Source: Roseovarius sp. 217
GTDB taxonomy: Bacteria; Pseudomonadota; Alphaproteobacteria; Rhodobacterales; Rhodobacteraceae
Direction of reading: 5' to 3'
Length of the DNA stretch: 64,000 bases
Assembly: GCF_000152845.1 (NCBI RefSeq)
Contig: NZ_CH902584.1
Span: 1,246,479 to 1,310,478, forward strand
Shown here one piece after another: positions 1 to 10,307 of the stretch; positions within the stretch are counted from its first letter, which is position 1, and every line of letters begins with the position of its first letter. The notes beneath the pieces are model-generated. The model was given only the letters and a program-made list of their open reading frames with translations, was not told the DNA's origin and did no database searches. The position numbers and the translations under genes were made by a program.

Positions 1-1
1 G

Positions 2-1114
2 GTTTACGGCGACGGTGTCTTGGAAGTGTTGCAGGATGGGTTTGGATTCCTCCGCTCTCCAGAGGCCAATTATTTGCCGGGCCCGGACGATATTTATGTC
101 TCGCCCGATATGATCCGGCAATATTCGCTGCGCACCGGCGATACGATTGAAGGGCAGATGAAGCAGCCCGATGAGACCGAGCGGTATTTTGCGCTGACCT
201 CGGTCACACAGATCAATTTTGAGGACCCGGAGCGGGCGCGGCATAAGATCGCGTTTGATAACCTGACGCCGCTCTATCCGGACGAGCGGTTCAAGATGGA
301 AATTGAAGACCCGACCATCAAGGATCGTTCGGCGCGGATCATTGATCTGGTGGCGCCGATTGGCAAGGGACAGCGGTCACTGATCGTGGCACCGCCGCGG
401 ACGGGTAAGACGGTGTTGTTGCAGAATATTGCCAATAGCATCGAGAAGAACCACCCGGAATGCTATCTGATCGTCTTGCTCATTGATGAGCGGCCGGAAG
501 AGGTGACGGATATGCAGCGCTCGGTCAAGGGTGAGGTCGTCAGTTCGACCTTTGACGAGCCCGCGACGCGACATGTAGCGGTCGCGGAGATGGTGATCGA
601 GAAGGCGAAGCGACTGGTGGAGCATAAGCGCGATGTCGTGATCCTGCTGGATTCGATCACGCGACTGGGCCGGGCCTATAACACGGTGGTGCCATCCTCG
701 GGCAAGGTTCTGACTGGCGGGGTGGATGCCAATGCGTTGCAGCGGCCCAAGCGGTTCTTTGGCGCGGCGCGGAATATCGAAGAGGGTGGATCGCTGACGA
801 TCATCGCAACCGCGTTGATTGATACGGGAAGCCGGATGGACGAGGTGATCTTTGAAGAATTCAAGGGCACTGGCAACTCTGAGATCGTGTTGGATCGCAA
901 GGTCGCGGACAAGCGCGTGTTCCCGGCGATTGATATTCTCAAGTCGGGCACGCGGAAAGAGGATCTGTTGATCGACAAGGGCGATTTGCAGAAAACCTTT
1001 GTCCTGCGGCGCATTCTGAATCCGATGGGGACGACGGACGCGGTCGAGTTCTTGTTGTCGAAGCTGAAGCAGACCAAGACGAATGCCGAATTCTTTGATT
1101 CGATGAACACCTGA
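2..1114 (+). CDS. rho: Transcription termination factor Rho (5' end cut by window edge)
   Basis: Rho is a hexameric RNA-dependent ATPase that ends transcription. The frame is open from base 2, so the N-terminus (roughly 50 residues by comparison with the usual ~420) lies outside the window. Visible are the cold-shock-like RNA-binding part ([14 protein letters not shown]), the Walker A motif APPRTGKT near base 390, the Walker B-like strand [12 protein letters not shown], and the Q-loop/R-loop region [18 protein letters not shown]. The C-terminus is complete (FFDSM). It is followed at 40 bp by mnmE, the usual alphaproteobacterial order. Identity is certain from sequence; only the start is unknown. 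Confidence 0.98.
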   Translation, partial: VYGDGVLEVLQDGFGFLRSPEANYLPGPDDIYVSPDMIRQYSLRTGDTIEGQMKQPDETERYFALTSVTQINFEDPERARHKIAFDNLTPLYPDERFKMEIEDPTIKDRSARIIDLVAPIGKGQRSLIVAPPRTGKTVLLQNIANSIEKNHPECYLIVLLIDERPEEVTDMQRSVKGEVVSSTFDEPATRHVAVAEMVIEKAKRLVEHKRDVVILLDSITRLGRAYNTVVPSSGKVLTGGVDANALQRPKRFFGAARNIEEGGSLTIIATALIDTGSRMDEVIFEEFKGTGNSEIVLDRKVADKRVFPAIDILKSGTRKEDLLIDKGDLQKTFVLRRILNPMGTTDAVEFLLSKLKQTKTNAEFFDSMNT

Positions 1115-1154
1115 GGCCTGCACAGAAGGCCTGCAGTGACGCGGAGGCGTTCCG

Positions 1155-2441
1155 ATGGACACGATCTATGCGCTGTCGACGGCTCAGGGGAAAGCAGGCG
1201 TGGCCGTCATTCGGGTCAGCGGGCCCCTGGCGGCTGAGGCCTGTCGGCGGCTTTGTGGGGATGTGCCTGAGCCCCGTCGTGCGGTGTTGCGGGTGCTGCG
1301 CGATGAAGGCGGCGAGCGTCTCGATCAGGCTTTGGTGCTGATTTTTGCCGAGAATGAGAGCTTTACCGGCGAGAGCACGGCAGAGTTCCAACTGCATGGA
1401 AGTGTCGCGGTTGTGGCTTCTGTTCTCGCAGATCTCGGGCGGATCGACGGGTTGCGCCCTGCGGAGGCAGGAGAGTTTACCCGGCGCGCATTGGAGAATG
1501 GGCGGCTGGATTTGGCGCAGGTCGAGGGGCTGGCTGACCTGATTGAGGCCGAGACGGAGGCGCAGCGTAAGCAGGCCCTGCGGGTATTTTCTGGTGCTCT
1601 TGGGGAAAGATGTGAAGGCTGGCGTCGCAGTTTGATCCGTGCGGTCGCGTTACTGGAGGCAACCATTGATTTTGCCGACGAGGAGGTGCCGGTGGACGTC
1701 TCACCAGAGGTCACGGGCCTAATTCAGGGTGTGATTCAGGGGCTTGAGGCTGAAATCGCCGGTGTTTCGGTGAGTGAGAGAATTCGGACGGGCTTTGAGG
1801 TGGCAATTGTCGGAGCGCCGAATGTTGGAAAGTCGACATTGCTCAATGCATTGGCGGGTCGGGACGCGGCGATCACCTCTGAATTTGCTGGCACGACGCG
1901 GGACGTGATCGAAGTTCGGATGGATTTGGCGGGGCTGCCGGTGACGCTGCTTGACACGGCTGGGTTGAGAGAAACGACAGATGCGGTGGAATCCATTGGT
2001 ATCGCGCGCGCGCGTGCGCGTGCAGCACAGGCAGATTTGCGGGTGTTCCTGATTGAAGACGGCGGTGACTTTGAGTTCGTGCCAGAGGCTGATGATATTG
2101 TTGTCCGGGCCAAAGCGGACATTTCCGGTGATTTGATGGGCGCTGTATCCGGGAAGACCGGGGCGGGCCTATCGGAATTGGTCGATCGGATTGCGGCTGT
2201 TTTGGGAGCGCGGGCCATGGGCGCGGGGCTTGCGACCCGTGAGAGGCATCGGCAGGCGATGGTGCGTGGCCTCAAAGCCTTGCAAGTCAGTCTGGACACG
2301 CTGCCGCTCGGTGAGGTAATGGCCGAGATCGCAGCGGAAGAGCTGCGAGTGGCTATTCGCGCGCTCGATTCTCTGGTAGGACGCATTGATGTCGAAACCG
2401 TTCTGGATGAGATCTTCGCCAGCTTTTGTCTGGGCAAATGA
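1155..2441 (+). CDS. mnmE: tRNA modification GTPase MnmE
   Basis: MnmE works with MnmG to add the (carboxymethyl)aminomethyl group to U34 of certain tRNAs. The 428-residue protein has the N-terminal tetrahydrofolate-binding domain (start [19 protein letters not shown]), a helical domain, an inserted G domain with G1 GAPNVGKST and G3 DTAGL, and the C-terminal CxGK-type motif (FCLGK) carrying the conserved cysteine. The start is supported by GGAGG at 1143-1147, seven bases upstream. Its stop is 12 bp before the preferred mnmG start, so the two partners are almost certainly co-transcribed. Confidence 0.97.
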   Translation: MDTIYALSTAQGKAGVAVIRVSGPLAAEACRRLCGDVPEPRRAVLRVLRDEGGERLDQALVLIFAENESFTGESTAEFQLHGSVAVVASVLADLGRIDGLRPAEAGEFTRRALENGRLDLAQVEGLADLIEAETEAQRKQALRVFSGALGERCEGWRRSLIRAVALLEATIDFADEEVPVDVSPEVTGLIQGVIQGLEAEIAGVSVSERIRTGFEVAIVGAPNVGKSTLLNALAGRDAAITSEFAGTTRDVIEVRMDLAGLPVTLLDTAGLRETTDAVESIGIARARARAAQADLRVFLIEDGGDFEFVPEADDIVVRAKADISGDLMGAVSGKTGAGLSELVDRIAAVLGARAMGAGLATRERHRQAMVRGLKALQVSLDTLPLGEVMAEIAAEELRVAIRALDSLVGRIDVETVLDEIFASFCLGK

Positions 2442-2445
2442 AAGG

Positions 2446-2461
2446 TGTTTCACGTGAAACA
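2446..2461. promoter_or_regulatory. parS centromere site 1 (ParB binding), inside the mnmG start region
   Basis: The 16-bp perfect palindrome TGTTTCACGTGAAACA matches the widely conserved chromosomal parS sequence recognised by ParB/Spo0J proteins. parA and parB lie about 2.5 and 3.3 kb downstream, and an identical copy lies at 4330-4345. The site covers the first codons of mnmG. Match and position are seen directly; function is inferred from the known motif. Confidence 0.9.
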
Positions 2462-4316
2462 TTTTGACGTCATCGTCATTGGAGGCGGGCATGCTGGTGC
2501 GGATGCAGGGCATGCTGCGGCACGCATGGGCGCGCGGACGGCGTTGGTGACCTTGAGCCGATCCGGAATCGGCGTCATGTCGTGCAACCCGGCCATCGGA
2601 GGCCTGGGCAAAGGACATCTCGTGCGGGAGATTGACGCGCTGGATGGCGTCATGGGGCGCGTCGCAGATCGCGCTGGCATTCAGTTTCGTTTGCTCAATC
2701 GCCGCAAGGGCCCTGCTGTTCAGGGGCCACGGGCGCAGGCGGATCGCAAGATTTATTGCGAAGAGATGCTCGGGGAGATCGAAAGCTGCTCAGGACTCAG
2801 CATAATTGTGGGGGAGGCCGCTGATTTTCTGATGCAGGGTGAGCGCGTTGCCGGGGTGCGATTGATTGATGGCAGCGAGATTTCTGGTGCTACCGTGATC
2901 CTGACAACCGGGACGTTCTTGCGCGGGGTTATTCATATTGGCGAAGTGTCCCGACCTGGAGGGCGTATGGGCGACCGCCCATCCATCCCGCTGGCGGAGC
3001 GGTTGGATGGATTCGGCCTGGCTATGGGGCGTCTCAAAACAGGGACGCCGCCCCGGCTTAACGGCAAGACGATTGATTGGGCGCGGTTGGAAGAGCAGCC
3101 CGGCGATGATGACCCCACGCTTTTCTCGTTTATGTCCAAGGCTCCATCCGCGCGCCAGATCTCTTGTGGGATCACGCATACGAACACGCAAACCCATGAT
3201 ATTATTCGCGAAAATCTCGGGCGTTCGGCCATGTATGGTGGACATATTGATGGTATTGGTCCTCGGTATTGCCCGTCGATCGAGGATAAGATTGTCCGGT
3301 TTTCTGATAAATGCTCACATCAGATATTTCTTGAGCCGGAAAGTCTTTCTGATGACGTGATCTATCCAAATGGAATTTCCACATCGCTGCCCGTCGAGGT
3401 TCAGGAGGCCTATGTTCGGTCGATCCATGGGCTGGAGGCAGCAGAGATTCTACAGCCCGGCTATGCCATTGAGTACGATTACGTCGACCCGCGCGCGCTT
3501 GATGGTCGGCTTGCGGTCAAATCGGTGCCCGGTCTCTATCTCGCCGGACAGATCAATGGCACGACCGGCTATGAAGAGGCGGCGGCACAGGGGCTGGTCG
3601 CAGGGCTGAACGCCGCGCTCGAGGCCTTGGGGCGCGCGCCCGCTCAGTTTAGTCGAACCGATAGCTACATCGGCGTGATGATCGACGACCTGACGACCCG
3701 AGGCGTGAGTGAGCCGTACCGTATGTTCACCTCTCGGGCGGAATTCCGATTATCGCTCCGTGCCGACAATGCAGATCAGAGAATGACGCCGTTCGGGCTT
3801 GAGTTGGGATGTGTCAGCGCGCCGCGCAAAGTGGCCTTTGAAAAGAAGATGGAGCGCTTGAGCGCTGCGAGGCTCCGGCTGGAAACGGCAAGCTATACGC
3901 CGCGGCACCTGTCAGATCTCGGCCTGAATGTAAATCATGACGGCGCGAGACGGAGCGCATTCCAGATCTTATCCTATCCTGATGTAACGTTTTCTGATCT
4001 TGTGCAGCTTGATCCAGAGTTTGCCGAGATCGACCTTGAGACGCAGAAACAGATCGCCAAAGACGCGCTTTACGCAACGTATATCGAGCGACAGAATCGA
4101 GATGTCGCGAAGCTAAAGCGGGACGAAGCCTATGTTATTCCAAGATCTTTTGGCTATGGGTCAATTGAGGGGCTGTCGAATGAGCTCAAAAGCAAACTCG
4201 CGGATGTGCGCCCAGAGAACCTCGCGCAGGCGGGGCGAATCGAGGGGATGACGCCGGCCGCGCTGAGCCTCATTCTGGCGAAGCTGCGGCAGGCAGCGCG
4301 GGAGAAGATTGCGTGA
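2454..4316 (+). CDS. mnmG: tRNA U34 carboxymethylaminomethyl synthesis enzyme MnmG (GidA)
   Basis: MnmG is the FAD-dependent partner of MnmE in U34 modification. The Rossmann motif VIGGGHAG is near the N-terminus, followed by the family signatures [19 protein letters not shown] and [17 protein letters not shown] and the helical C-terminal domain. Two in-frame GTG starts exist: 2445 (reading MFHVKHFDV) and 2454 (reading MKHFDV). I prefer 2454 because AAAGG at 2441-2445 is then correctly spaced (8 bases), whereas it would overlap the start codon at 2445. The upstream part is parS. The stop overlaps the rsmG start (GTGA), indicating translational coupling. Confidence 0.96.
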   Translation: MKHFDVIVIGGGHAGADAGHAAARMGARTALVTLSRSGIGVMSCNPAIGGLGKGHLVREIDALDGVMGRVADRAGIQFRLLNRRKGPAVQGPRAQADRKIYCEEMLGEIESCSGLSIIVGEAADFLMQGERVAGVRLIDGSEISGATVILTTGTFLRGVIHIGEVSRPGGRMGDRPSIPLAERLDGFGLAMGRLKTGTPPRLNGKTIDWARLEEQPGDDDPTLFSFMSKAPSARQISCGITHTNTQTHDIIRENLGRSAMYGGHIDGIGPRYCPSIEDKIVRFSDKCSHQIFLEPESLSDDVIYPNGISTSLPVEVQEAYVRSIHGLEAAEILQPGYAIEYDYVDPRALDGRLAVKSVPGLYLAGQINGTTGYEEAAAQGLVAGLNAALEALGRAPAQFSRTDSYIGVMIDDLTTRGVSEPYRMFTSRAEFRLSLRADNADQRMTPFGLELGCVSAPRKVAFEKKMERLSAARLRLETASYTPRHLSDLGLNVNHDGARRSAFQILSYPDVTFSDLVQLDPEFAEIDLETQKQIAKDALYATYIERQNRDVAKLKRDEAYVIPRSFGYGSIEGLSNELKSKLADVRPENLAQAGRIEGMTPAALSLILAKLRQAAREKIA

Positions 4317-4918
4317 CAGGCTTACCTGATGTTTCACGTGAAACACAGGAGCGGCTTAAGGTCTATGCTGACCTCCTTGTCAAATGGAACCCGCGCATCA
4401 ACCTCGTGTCCAAGGCGAGTCTTGATCAGATGTGGACACGACATTTTGCGGATTCCGCACAGATTTACGATCTCGCGCCGCATCCTGTCGAGCATTGGGT
4501 GGACCTCGGGTCTGGGGGCGGATTTCCCGGTCTGGTCGTTGCGGTGCTCGCGCAAGAGACCGGGTCGCCGGACCGTATGACGCTGATCGAGAGCGACGCT
4601 CGGAAAGCAGCCTTTCTGCGGGTGGTTATTCGGGAAACCGGGGCCGCCGCGACCGTTCTCAATGAGCGGATAGAGACCGCAGAGCCTCAGGCGGCAACGG
4701 TCTTGTCGGCGCGTGCGCTCGCGGATCTTGATGGGCTTCTGGCTTTTGCTGAGCGTCATCTGACTGCGGAGGGCGTGGCGCTCTTTCCGAAGGGCGCTAC
4801 TTGGGAAATCGAGTTGAAAGCGGCACAAAGAAAGTGGCGCTTTGACTATCAACTTGCTAAAAGCGTCACAGAAACCGGTTCGGTTGTTTTTGCCATCACA
4901 GGAGTTGCCCGTGCCTGA
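4313..4918 (+). CDS. rsmG: 16S rRNA (guanine527-N7)-methyltransferase RsmG (GidB)
   Basis: This SAM-dependent methyltransferase modifies G527 of 16S rRNA. The SAM-binding motif I reads [11 protein letters not shown]. The N-terminal segment [11 protein letters not shown] is typical, and 201 residues is normal. Residues DVSRET near the N-terminus are the translation of the second parS palindrome, so peptide and centromere share the same bases. The start is GTG at 4313, overlapping the mnmG stop by four bases. The gene's end overlaps the parA start by 8 bp. Confidence 0.96.
   Translation: MTGLPDVSRETQERLKVYADLLVKWNPRINLVSKASLDQMWTRHFADSAQIYDLAPHPVEHWVDLGSGGGFPGLVVAVLAQETGSPDRMTLIESDARKAAFLRVVIRETGAAATVLNERIETAEPQAATVLSARALADLDGLLAFAERHLTAEGVALFPKGATWEIELKAAQRKWRFDYQLAKSVTETGSVVFAITGVARA
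4330..4345. promoter_or_regulatory. parS centromere site 2 (ParB binding), inside rsmG
   Basis: This is a second exact copy of TGTTTCACGTGAAACA, read here in a different frame from site 1 (Asp-Val-Ser-Arg-Glu-Thr). It lies 1.88 kb from site 1 and about 0.6 kb before parA. Two identical 16-bp palindromes in one locus next to parAB strongly support a partition centromere. Confidence 0.9.
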
Positions 4919-5720
4919 TCCGACGCGACCCGAGGGGCCAAAGATCATCGCAGTTGCCAACCAGAAAGGTGGGGTCGGCAAGACAACAACGACGATCAAT
5001 CTCGGCGCCGCACTGGCAGAGACCGGGGCGCGCGTGCTGATTGTCGATCTTGACCCACAGGGGAATGCGTCGACCGGGCTGGGAATTGAGGCGGAGGCCC
5101 GGACGTTTACGGCCTATGATCTGCTTTTGGACGAGATTTCCTTGGACGACGTCATTCAGCCGACCGGCGTGGACCATCTGTCGATCATTCCAGCGACAGT
5201 GGATTTGTCCTCTGCTGATATCGAGTTGATTTCAAATGAGAAACGCAGTTTTCTTCTCCATGACGCCTTGCGCCAGCCGGCGATGGATGCCTATGAGTTC
5301 GAGTATATTCTGATCGATTGCCCGCCCTCGCTCAACCTTTTGACGGTAAACGCCATGGTCGCGGCGCACTCTATTCTTGTGCCGCTTCAAAGTGAATTCT
5401 TTGCGCTGGAAGGCTTGTCGCAGTTGATGTTGACCATTCGCGAGATACGGCAAACCGCAAATCCAGCGCTCAGAATCGAAGGTGTCGTCCTGACGATGTT
5501 CGACGCTCGAAACAATCTTTCGACGCAGGTAGAGCAGGATGCCAGGGACAATCTGGGGGATCTGGTGTTCAAGACGCGCATTCCGCGGAATGTTCGGGTG
5601 AGCGAGGCGCCGTCCTATGCTATGTCGGTTCTCTCTTACGATCCCCTGTCCAAAGGCGCGCAGGCCTATCGCGATCTGGCGCAGGAGTTGATGCAAAACA
5701 GCGCCCGGATCGCGGCCTGA
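4911..5720 (+). CDS. parA: Chromosome partitioning ATPase ParA
   Basis: ParA is the dynamic ATPase that pulls ParB-parS complexes during chromosome segregation. The deviant Walker A box KGGVGKTTT lies about 18 residues from the start, and the switch/Walker B region reads LIDCPPSLNLLTVNA. I chose GTG at 4911 because GGAG at 4901-4904 is well placed, giving 269 residues, the normal size. An in-frame start at 4842 would add residues buried in rsmG. The gene overlaps rsmG by 8 bp and is followed by parB after 17 bp. Confidence 0.96.
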   Translation: MPDPTRPEGPKIIAVANQKGGVGKTTTTINLGAALAETGARVLIVDLDPQGNASTGLGIEAEARTFTAYDLLLDEISLDDVIQPTGVDHLSIIPATVDLSSADIELISNEKRSFLLHDALRQPAMDAYEFEYILIDCPPSLNLLTVNAMVAAHSILVPLQSEFFALEGLSQLMLTIREIRQTANPALRIEGVVLTMFDARNNLSTQVEQDARDNLGDLVFKTRIPRNVRVSEAPSYAMSVLSYDPLSKGAQAYRDLAQELMQNSARIAA

Positions 5721-5737
5721 ATAGAGAGGACAAGCCT

Positions 5738-6643
5738 ATGACCAGCAAAAAACCTCAGCCTCGTGGATTGGGTCGCGGGCTTTCGGCGTTGATGGCGGAT
5801 GTGTCCGCTGATGTTACCGCCCGCAAGGATGATACGCCGCGTCGGCCGGATCTCATGGTGCCAGTGGAAAAGGTCCGCCCAAACCCGAATCAGCCGAGGC
5901 GGTCCTTTGATCCGACTTTGCTTGAAGACCTTGCTCGGTCAATCTCTGAAAAGGGCATCATTCAGCCGTTGATCGTTCGACTGGTGTCCGGTCGTGCTGA
6001 TGAGTATGAGATTGTCGCTGGAGAACGGCGCTGGCGCGCAGCACAGATGGCCAAGCTTCATCAAATACCGGTATTGGTCCGCGACTTTGATGACACAGAG
6101 GTTCTCGAAGTCGCCATCATCGAAAACATTCAGAGGGCCGATCTTAATCCTGTTGAAGAAGCCTCTGGTTATCAGCAGTTGATGCAGAAATTTGGCCATA
6201 CTCAAGAAAAGCTGGCCGAAGCCCTGGGCAAGAGCCGCAGCCATATTGCAAACTCCATCCGTTTGCTCGCTCTGCCAGAAGAGGTCTTGAGCTATGTTCG
6301 CGACGGCAAGCTCTCTGCGGGTCACGCCCGCGCGCTGATCACAGTTGACGATCCAGCCGCCCTTGCCCGTCAGGTGATTCAAAAGTCACTCTCGGTGCGA
6401 GAGACGGAGAAGTTGGCCAAATCTGGCCCGGGCAATATTTTCAGGGAGAGCGATCAAAGGCCAAAGCCACGCAAAGAGCCGTTGAAAGATGCAGACACCA
6501 AGGCGCTAGAAGAAGACCTCTCTGCGAATCTGACGATGAAGGTGCAGATTGACCATATCCCGGGTCGGGAGAACGGTCAGATTACGATTCACTACGCGTC
6601 GCTGGATCAACTGGATCGTTTGATTGGAATGCTCAGCATCTGA
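5738..6643 (+). CDS. parB: Chromosome partitioning protein ParB
   Basis: ParB is a CTP-dependent DNA-sliding clamp that loads at parS. The N-terminal ParA-contact segment LGRGLSALM is at residues 11-19. The CTP-binding arginine motif GERRWRA is at 95-101 and the ENIQRADLNP motif at 129-138. A helix-turn-helix region (LAEALGKSRSHIANSIRLL) and a C-terminal dimerisation domain follow. Its two targets are the parS sites within mnmG and rsmG. The gene ends 3 bp before the convergent hemW. Confidence 0.97.
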   Translation: MTSKKPQPRGLGRGLSALMADVSADVTARKDDTPRRPDLMVPVEKVRPNPNQPRRSFDPTLLEDLARSISEKGIIQPLIVRLVSGRADEYEIVAGERRWRAAQMAKLHQIPVLVRDFDDTEVLEVAIIENIQRADLNPVEEASGYQQLMQKFGHTQEKLAEALGKSRSHIANSIRLLALPEEVLSYVRDGKLSAGHARALITVDDPAALARQVIQKSLSVRETEKLAKSGPGNIFRESDQRPKPRKEPLKDADTKALEEDLSANLTMKVQIDHIPGRENGQITIHYASLDQLDRLIGMLSI

Positions 6644-6646
6644 CGT

Positions 6647-7837
6647 TCACACGTCCGGCAGCAGATCACGAATCACAGCATTCAAAACCGCGCGCCCGGC
6701 GCGGGTCGCACGAAGGCGGGTGCCTAGCGATTCGATCATCCCGATTTGTTGCAGGTGATCAACGACGGTGGGCGAAAGCGGTTGACCTGCAAGTTTCTCA
6801 AACCGGCCCGGATCAATGCCGTCGGAAATCCGCAGGCCCATCAAGAGATATTCAACCGCTTGATCCTGTCCTGACAGGCGCACTGGCTTACGCTCTGAAC
6901 TGGCCGTTTCCACTGAGTCGAGCCAGCGCCCCGGCGCCCGATGGGCCTCGGTTGCGTGTTTCTGTCCGTTGCGTGTGATGCGGCCATGTGCGCCCGGACC
7001 GATGCCGATGTAGTCCCCATAGCGCCAATAGATCAGGTTGTGCCGTGACTCGGACCCCGGCCGCGCGTGATTTGAAACCTCATAGGCGGGCAGTCCTGCC
7101 GCGTCACAGATCTCTTGCGTTGCCTCATACATATCCGCCGCCGTCTCATCCTCTGGTAAGCCGCGCAGTTTTCCCGCTGCATAGCGGTCCCCAAAGGCCG
7201 TACCTGTCTCTATGGTCAGTTGATAGAGCGACAGATGATCCACCGCCATTGCCAGAGCTTCGCGCAACTCCGCCTTCCAGGCTTCAAGGGTTTGATCCTG
7301 GCGCGCGTAGATAAGATCAAAGCTCACTCTGTCAAAGTTTTCTCTCGCTATATCAAAGGCTTGCCGCGCCTCTGCCACAGAGTGAATACGCCCCAAGCGT
7401 TTGAGATCTATATCGTTCAAGGCCTGCACGCCCATTGAGATGCGTGTGACCCCGGCCTCGGCAAAGGCACGAAAGCGTCCGGCTTCGACCGAGCCGGGAT
7501 TGGCCTCTAGGGTTATCTCGGGCGCATTGGCCATGGGCCATGAGGCTTTGATGCGCTCTATGAGTGCCGCGATCGTTTCAGGGGCCATGAGGCTGGGCGT
7601 GCCGCCGCCAAAGAAGACGGTGTTCAGAACCCGACCCGGCACAAGAGCGGCATAGCGATCAATCTCGGCCAAATAGGCAGTGCACCAACGGGTTTGGTCA
7701 ATCTCGCGCGCCACATGGCTGTTAAAGTCGCAATAGGGACATTTGGCCTCGCAAAACGGCCAATGAACATAGAGGCCAAAGCCTCCCTCTTGCCAATCCT
7801 CAGGCAAAACAGCCTGCAACCAGCTTGCGGAACGCAT
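6647..7837 (-). CDS. hemW: Radical SAM heme chaperone HemW (HemN-like)
   Basis: HemW-type proteins bind heme and carry a radical SAM iron-sulfur cluster; they are related to coproporphyrinogen III dehydrogenase HemN. The CxxxCxxC cluster motif is CEAKCPYC, preceded by GFGLYVHWPF, followed by the glycine-rich FFGGGTPSLM. Length is about 396 residues from ATG 7837. A TTG at 7807 (MPEDWQ) with a GCAGG box is a plausible alternative that fits homologues of this group. The 5' end overlaps rdgB in either case, so rph-rdgB-hemW form an operon. HemW versus HemN cannot be settled experimentally here, but lone copies in this order are usually HemW. Confidence 0.92.
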   Translation of the reverse strand: MRSASWLQAVLPEDWQEGGFGLYVHWPFCEAKCPYCDFNSHVAREIDQTRWCTAYLAEIDRYAALVPGRVLNTVFFGGGTPSLMAPETIAALIERIKASWPMANAPEITLEANPGSVEAGRFRAFAEAGVTRISMGVQALNDIDLKRLGRIHSVAEARQAFDIARENFDRVSFDLIYARQDQTLEAWKAELREALAMAVDHLSLYQLTIETGTAFGDRYAAGKLRGLPEDETAADMYEATQEICDAAGLPAYEVSNHARPGSESRHNLIYWRYGDYIGIGPGAHGRITRNGQKHATEAHRAPGRWLDSVETASSERKPVRLSGQDQAVEYLLMGLRISDGIDPGRFEKLAGQPLSPTVVDHLQQIGMIESLGTRLRATRAGRAVLNAVIRDLLPDV

Positions 7838-8408
7838 CGGCGCGGTGGCTGATCCGGTTTTTCTCTGTCGGGACCATCTCGGCAAAGGTCACGTCATGGC
7901 CAAGCGGTTGAAACATCGGATCATAGCCATGACCCTGCGCGCCGCGCATCGGCCAGACCACCCACCCTTCGGCCGTACCCTCAAAGACTTCGTCATGCCC
8001 ATCCGGCCATGCGAGGACCAGAGTGCAGCAAAACCGAGCCGTCCACGGCTGCGGTTGTTTGCTCGCGACCAGCGCGTCATGGGCCCGGTGCATGGCCATG
8101 CCAAAGTCTCGACCCGTTTCTGTTTCGGCCCAATCTGCGGTATAGACGCCGGGTGCGCCATCCAGAGCGTCAATCACGATACCCGAATCGTCCGACAGGG
8201 CCGGCAAACCCGTGGCGCGCGCAGCCGCATGCGCCTTGATCCTCGCGTTGCCAAGAAAGGTTGTCTCGGTTTCATCTGGCTCCGCGAGGCCCAGGGCAGC
8301 CGCACCGACGACCTCGACACCATAGGGTGCAAGCAGGGCGGTAATTTCCCCCAGCTTGCCCGCGTTATGGGTGGCGACCAGAAGCCGATCGTCGGTGAAT
8401 TTACGCAC
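7800..8408 (-). CDS. rdgB: XTP/dITP pyrophosphatase (RdgB/HAM1)
   Basis: The enzyme removes non-canonical purine triphosphates (ITP, XTP) from the nucleotide pool. The family start [12 protein letters not shown], the central [15 protein letters not shown] and the C-terminal segment [11 protein letters not shown] are all present in 202 residues. The start is GTG at 8408 (VRKFTDD), overlapping the rph stop by 8 bp. Upstream in-frame codons would only read through rph. It lies between rph and hemW with overlaps on both sides. Confidence 0.95.
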   Translation of the reverse strand: MRKFTDDRLLVATHNAGKLGEITALLAPYGVEVVGAAALGLAEPDETETTFLGNARIKAHAAARATGLPALSDDSGIVIDALDGAPGVYTADWAETETGRDFGMAMHRAHDALVASKQPQPWTARFCCTLVLAWPDGHDEVFEGTAEGWVVWPMRGAQGHGYDPMFQPLGHDVTFAEMVPTEKNRISHRADAFRKLVAGCFA

Positions 8409-9117
8409 CCGTTGCCTCGCGCTGTTTCGCAACCAAAAGATCAACGCCCTGTTCGGCCAGATCGAGCAGGGTATTCATCTGATCGCGGCTATAGGTCGAG
8501 CCTTCGGCGCTCATCTGCACCTCGATCAGGCGCTTGCTTCCGGTCATGATGAAATTGCCGTCCACACCGGCTTCGCTATCTTCGGGATAGTCGAGGTCGA
8601 GCACGGGTTGCCCCGCATAGATCCCGCAGGACACCGCCGCAACGGGGTCGATCAACGGATCGCTGATCACGTCGCCTGCCTTCATCAATTTCTGAACCGC
8701 CAGCTTGAGTGCGACCCAACCGCCGGTGATAGAGGCGCAGCGCGTGCCGCCATCGGCTTGGATCACATCGCAGTCGACCGTGATCTGTCGTTCACCCAAG
8801 GCGACCCGGTCCACGCCCGCGCGCAGGCTGCGACCGATGAGGCGTTGAATCTCGACGGTGCGCCCGCCCTGTTTGCCCGCCGTTGCCTCGCGGCGCATGC
8901 GGCTGTTGGTCGAGCGCGGCAGCATCCCATATTCCGCCGTGACCCACCCCAGACCCGACCCTTTGACAAAAGGCGGCACGCGCTCTTCGATTGTGGCGGT
9001 GCAGAGGACATGCGTATCGCCGATCTTGATCAGGCAGGAGCCTTCGGCATGTTTCAAAACACCGGTTTCGATTGAAACTGGCCGCATTTCGCTTAAATTC
9101 CTACCCGAAGGTCGCAT
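8401..9117 (-). CDS. rph: Ribonuclease PH
   Basis: RNase PH is a phosphorolytic 3'-5' exoribonuclease that trims tRNA 3' ends. The 238-residue protein starts [19 protein letters not shown], a family hallmark, and contains [25 protein letters not shown] and [18 protein letters not shown]. It is the first gene of the leftward operon rph-rdgB-hemW. It diverges from hrcA across 116 bp, an arrangement conserved in alphaproteobacteria. Confidence 0.97.
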   Translation of the reverse strand: MRPSGRNLSEMRPVSIETGVLKHAEGSCLIKIGDTHVLCTATIEERVPPFVKGSGLGWVTAEYGMLPRSTNSRMRREATAGKQGGRTVEIQRLIGRSLRAGVDRVALGERQITVDCDVIQADGGTRCASITGGWVALKLAVQKLMKAGDVISDPLIDPVAAVSCGIYAGQPVLDLDYPEDSEAGVDGNFIMTGSKRLIEVQMSAEGSTYSRDQMNTLLDLAEQGVDLLVAKQREATGA

Positions 9118-9179
9118 TACATGTCCCTTTCACTGTTGGCTCCGGGATATATGTGCAAGGCCTGTGATGGCAACCCCGA

Positions 9180-9207
9180 TTGACCTTTGCCGTGCTCAGT
9201 CTTTAAT
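9180..9207 (+). promoter_or_regulatory. Possible sigma-70-like promoter of hrcA
   Basis: In the rph-hrcA gap, TTGACC (9180-9185) and TTTAAT (9202-9207) are separated by 16 bp, 26 bp before the hrcA ATG. No CIRCE-type inverted repeat was seen nearby, so self-repression by HrcA is not evident. The -10 match is moderate; an RpoH-type promoter was not recognised but cannot be excluded. Confidence 0.3.
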
Positions 9208-9233
9208 GACATTCTAGACAGGAATACCATCTG

Positions 9234-10298
9234 ATGAATGACGCCAGTTCGCTTCTGGATCAGCTCAACGACCGCTCGCGCGAGGTGTTCCGTCGCGTGG
9301 TCGAAAGCTATCTTGCCAAGGGCGACCCGGTCGGTTCGCGGACCCTGACACGGGATTTCAGTGAAAAGGTCAGCGCCGCCACGATCCGCAACGTGATGCA
9401 GGATCTTGAGTATATGGGTCTCTTGGGCAGCCCGCATATCAGTGCCGGCCGGATTCCCACGCAAGAGGGGCTGCGCATGTTCGTGGATGGTCTGCTGGAG
9501 GTCAGCAATCTTGAGGTGACCGATCGTCAGGCGATTGACGCGACCGTGGGCAGCAATTCGCAGGATGTCGCCGGAGCGCTCGACCGGATCGGGGCGGCCC
9601 TGTCGGGGGTGACGCGGGGGGCGTCTCTGGTGCTCGCGCCCAAACATGAGGCACCGATCAAACATATCGAGTTTGTCAGTCTTGGGCATGACCGTGCCCT
9701 TGTCGTGCTGGTGTTTTCGGATGGCCATGTTGAGAACCGCATTTTTACGCCGCCACCGGGACAAACACCCAGTTCGATGCGCGAGGCGGCGAATTTCCTC
9801 AATGCGTTGATTGAGGGAAAAACGTTGTCGGATCTGCAAACCGTGATCTCGCGGCAGATTTCTGTACGGCGGCAGGAGATTGATCAACTTGCCCGCGACC
9901 TGATCGACAGCGGCCTTGCCGTGTGGGAGGGCGAAGGCGACCATTACGAGCGTTTGATCGTGCGGGGCCGCGCCAATCTGTTGAGCACGACCGCCGAAGA
10001 AAAGGATCTGGAGCGGATTCGAATCCTGTTTGATGATCTGGAACGCAAGCGCGACATTGCCGAATTTCTGGAACTGGCCGATGAGGGGGCCGGCGTGCGC
10101 ATTTTTATTGGCTCTGAGAACAAACTTTTCTCACTTTCGGGTTCCTCTTTGGTGGTCTCTCCATATATGAACGCTGACCGTAAGATCATCGGTGCGGTGG
10201 GCGTTATTGGCCCGACGCGCCTAAATTATGGACGGATTGTGCCGATTGTGGATTACACGGCGCAGCTCGTGGGCAAACTGATCTCCGACCGGAGCTAG
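9234..10298 (+). CDS. hrcA: Heat-inducible transcription repressor HrcA
   Basis: HrcA represses chaperonin genes through CIRCE operators. The N-terminal winged-helix reads SREVFRRVVESYLAKGDPVG followed by VSAATIRNVMQDLE. The central GAF-like domain and C-terminal VGVIGPTRLNYGRIVP are complete in 354 residues. No CIRCE operator is visible in this window, so its targets are probably elsewhere. grpE follows after 9 bp, indicating an hrcA-grpE operon. Confidence 0.96.
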   Translation: MNDASSLLDQLNDRSREVFRRVVESYLAKGDPVGSRTLTRDFSEKVSAATIRNVMQDLEYMGLLGSPHISAGRIPTQEGLRMFVDGLLEVSNLEVTDRQAIDATVGSNSQDVAGALDRIGAALSGVTRGASLVLAPKHEAPIKHIEFVSLGHDRALVVLVFSDGHVENRIFTPPPGQTPSSMREAANFLNALIEGKTLSDLQTVISRQISVRRQEIDQLARDLIDSGLAVWEGEGDHYERLIVRGRANLLSTTAEEKDLERIRILFDDLERKRDIAEFLELADEGAGVRIFIGSENKLFSLSGSSLVVSPYMNADRKIIGAVGVIGPTRLNYGRIVPIVDYTAQLVGKLISDRS

Positions 10299-10307
10299 AG
10301 GTGAAGA

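Noticed and set aside
1113..1136. Repeated GGCCTGCA after rho considered as a terminator
   Set aside because: The possible stem is only 5 bp and there is no T run; rho and mnmE are probably co-transcribed.
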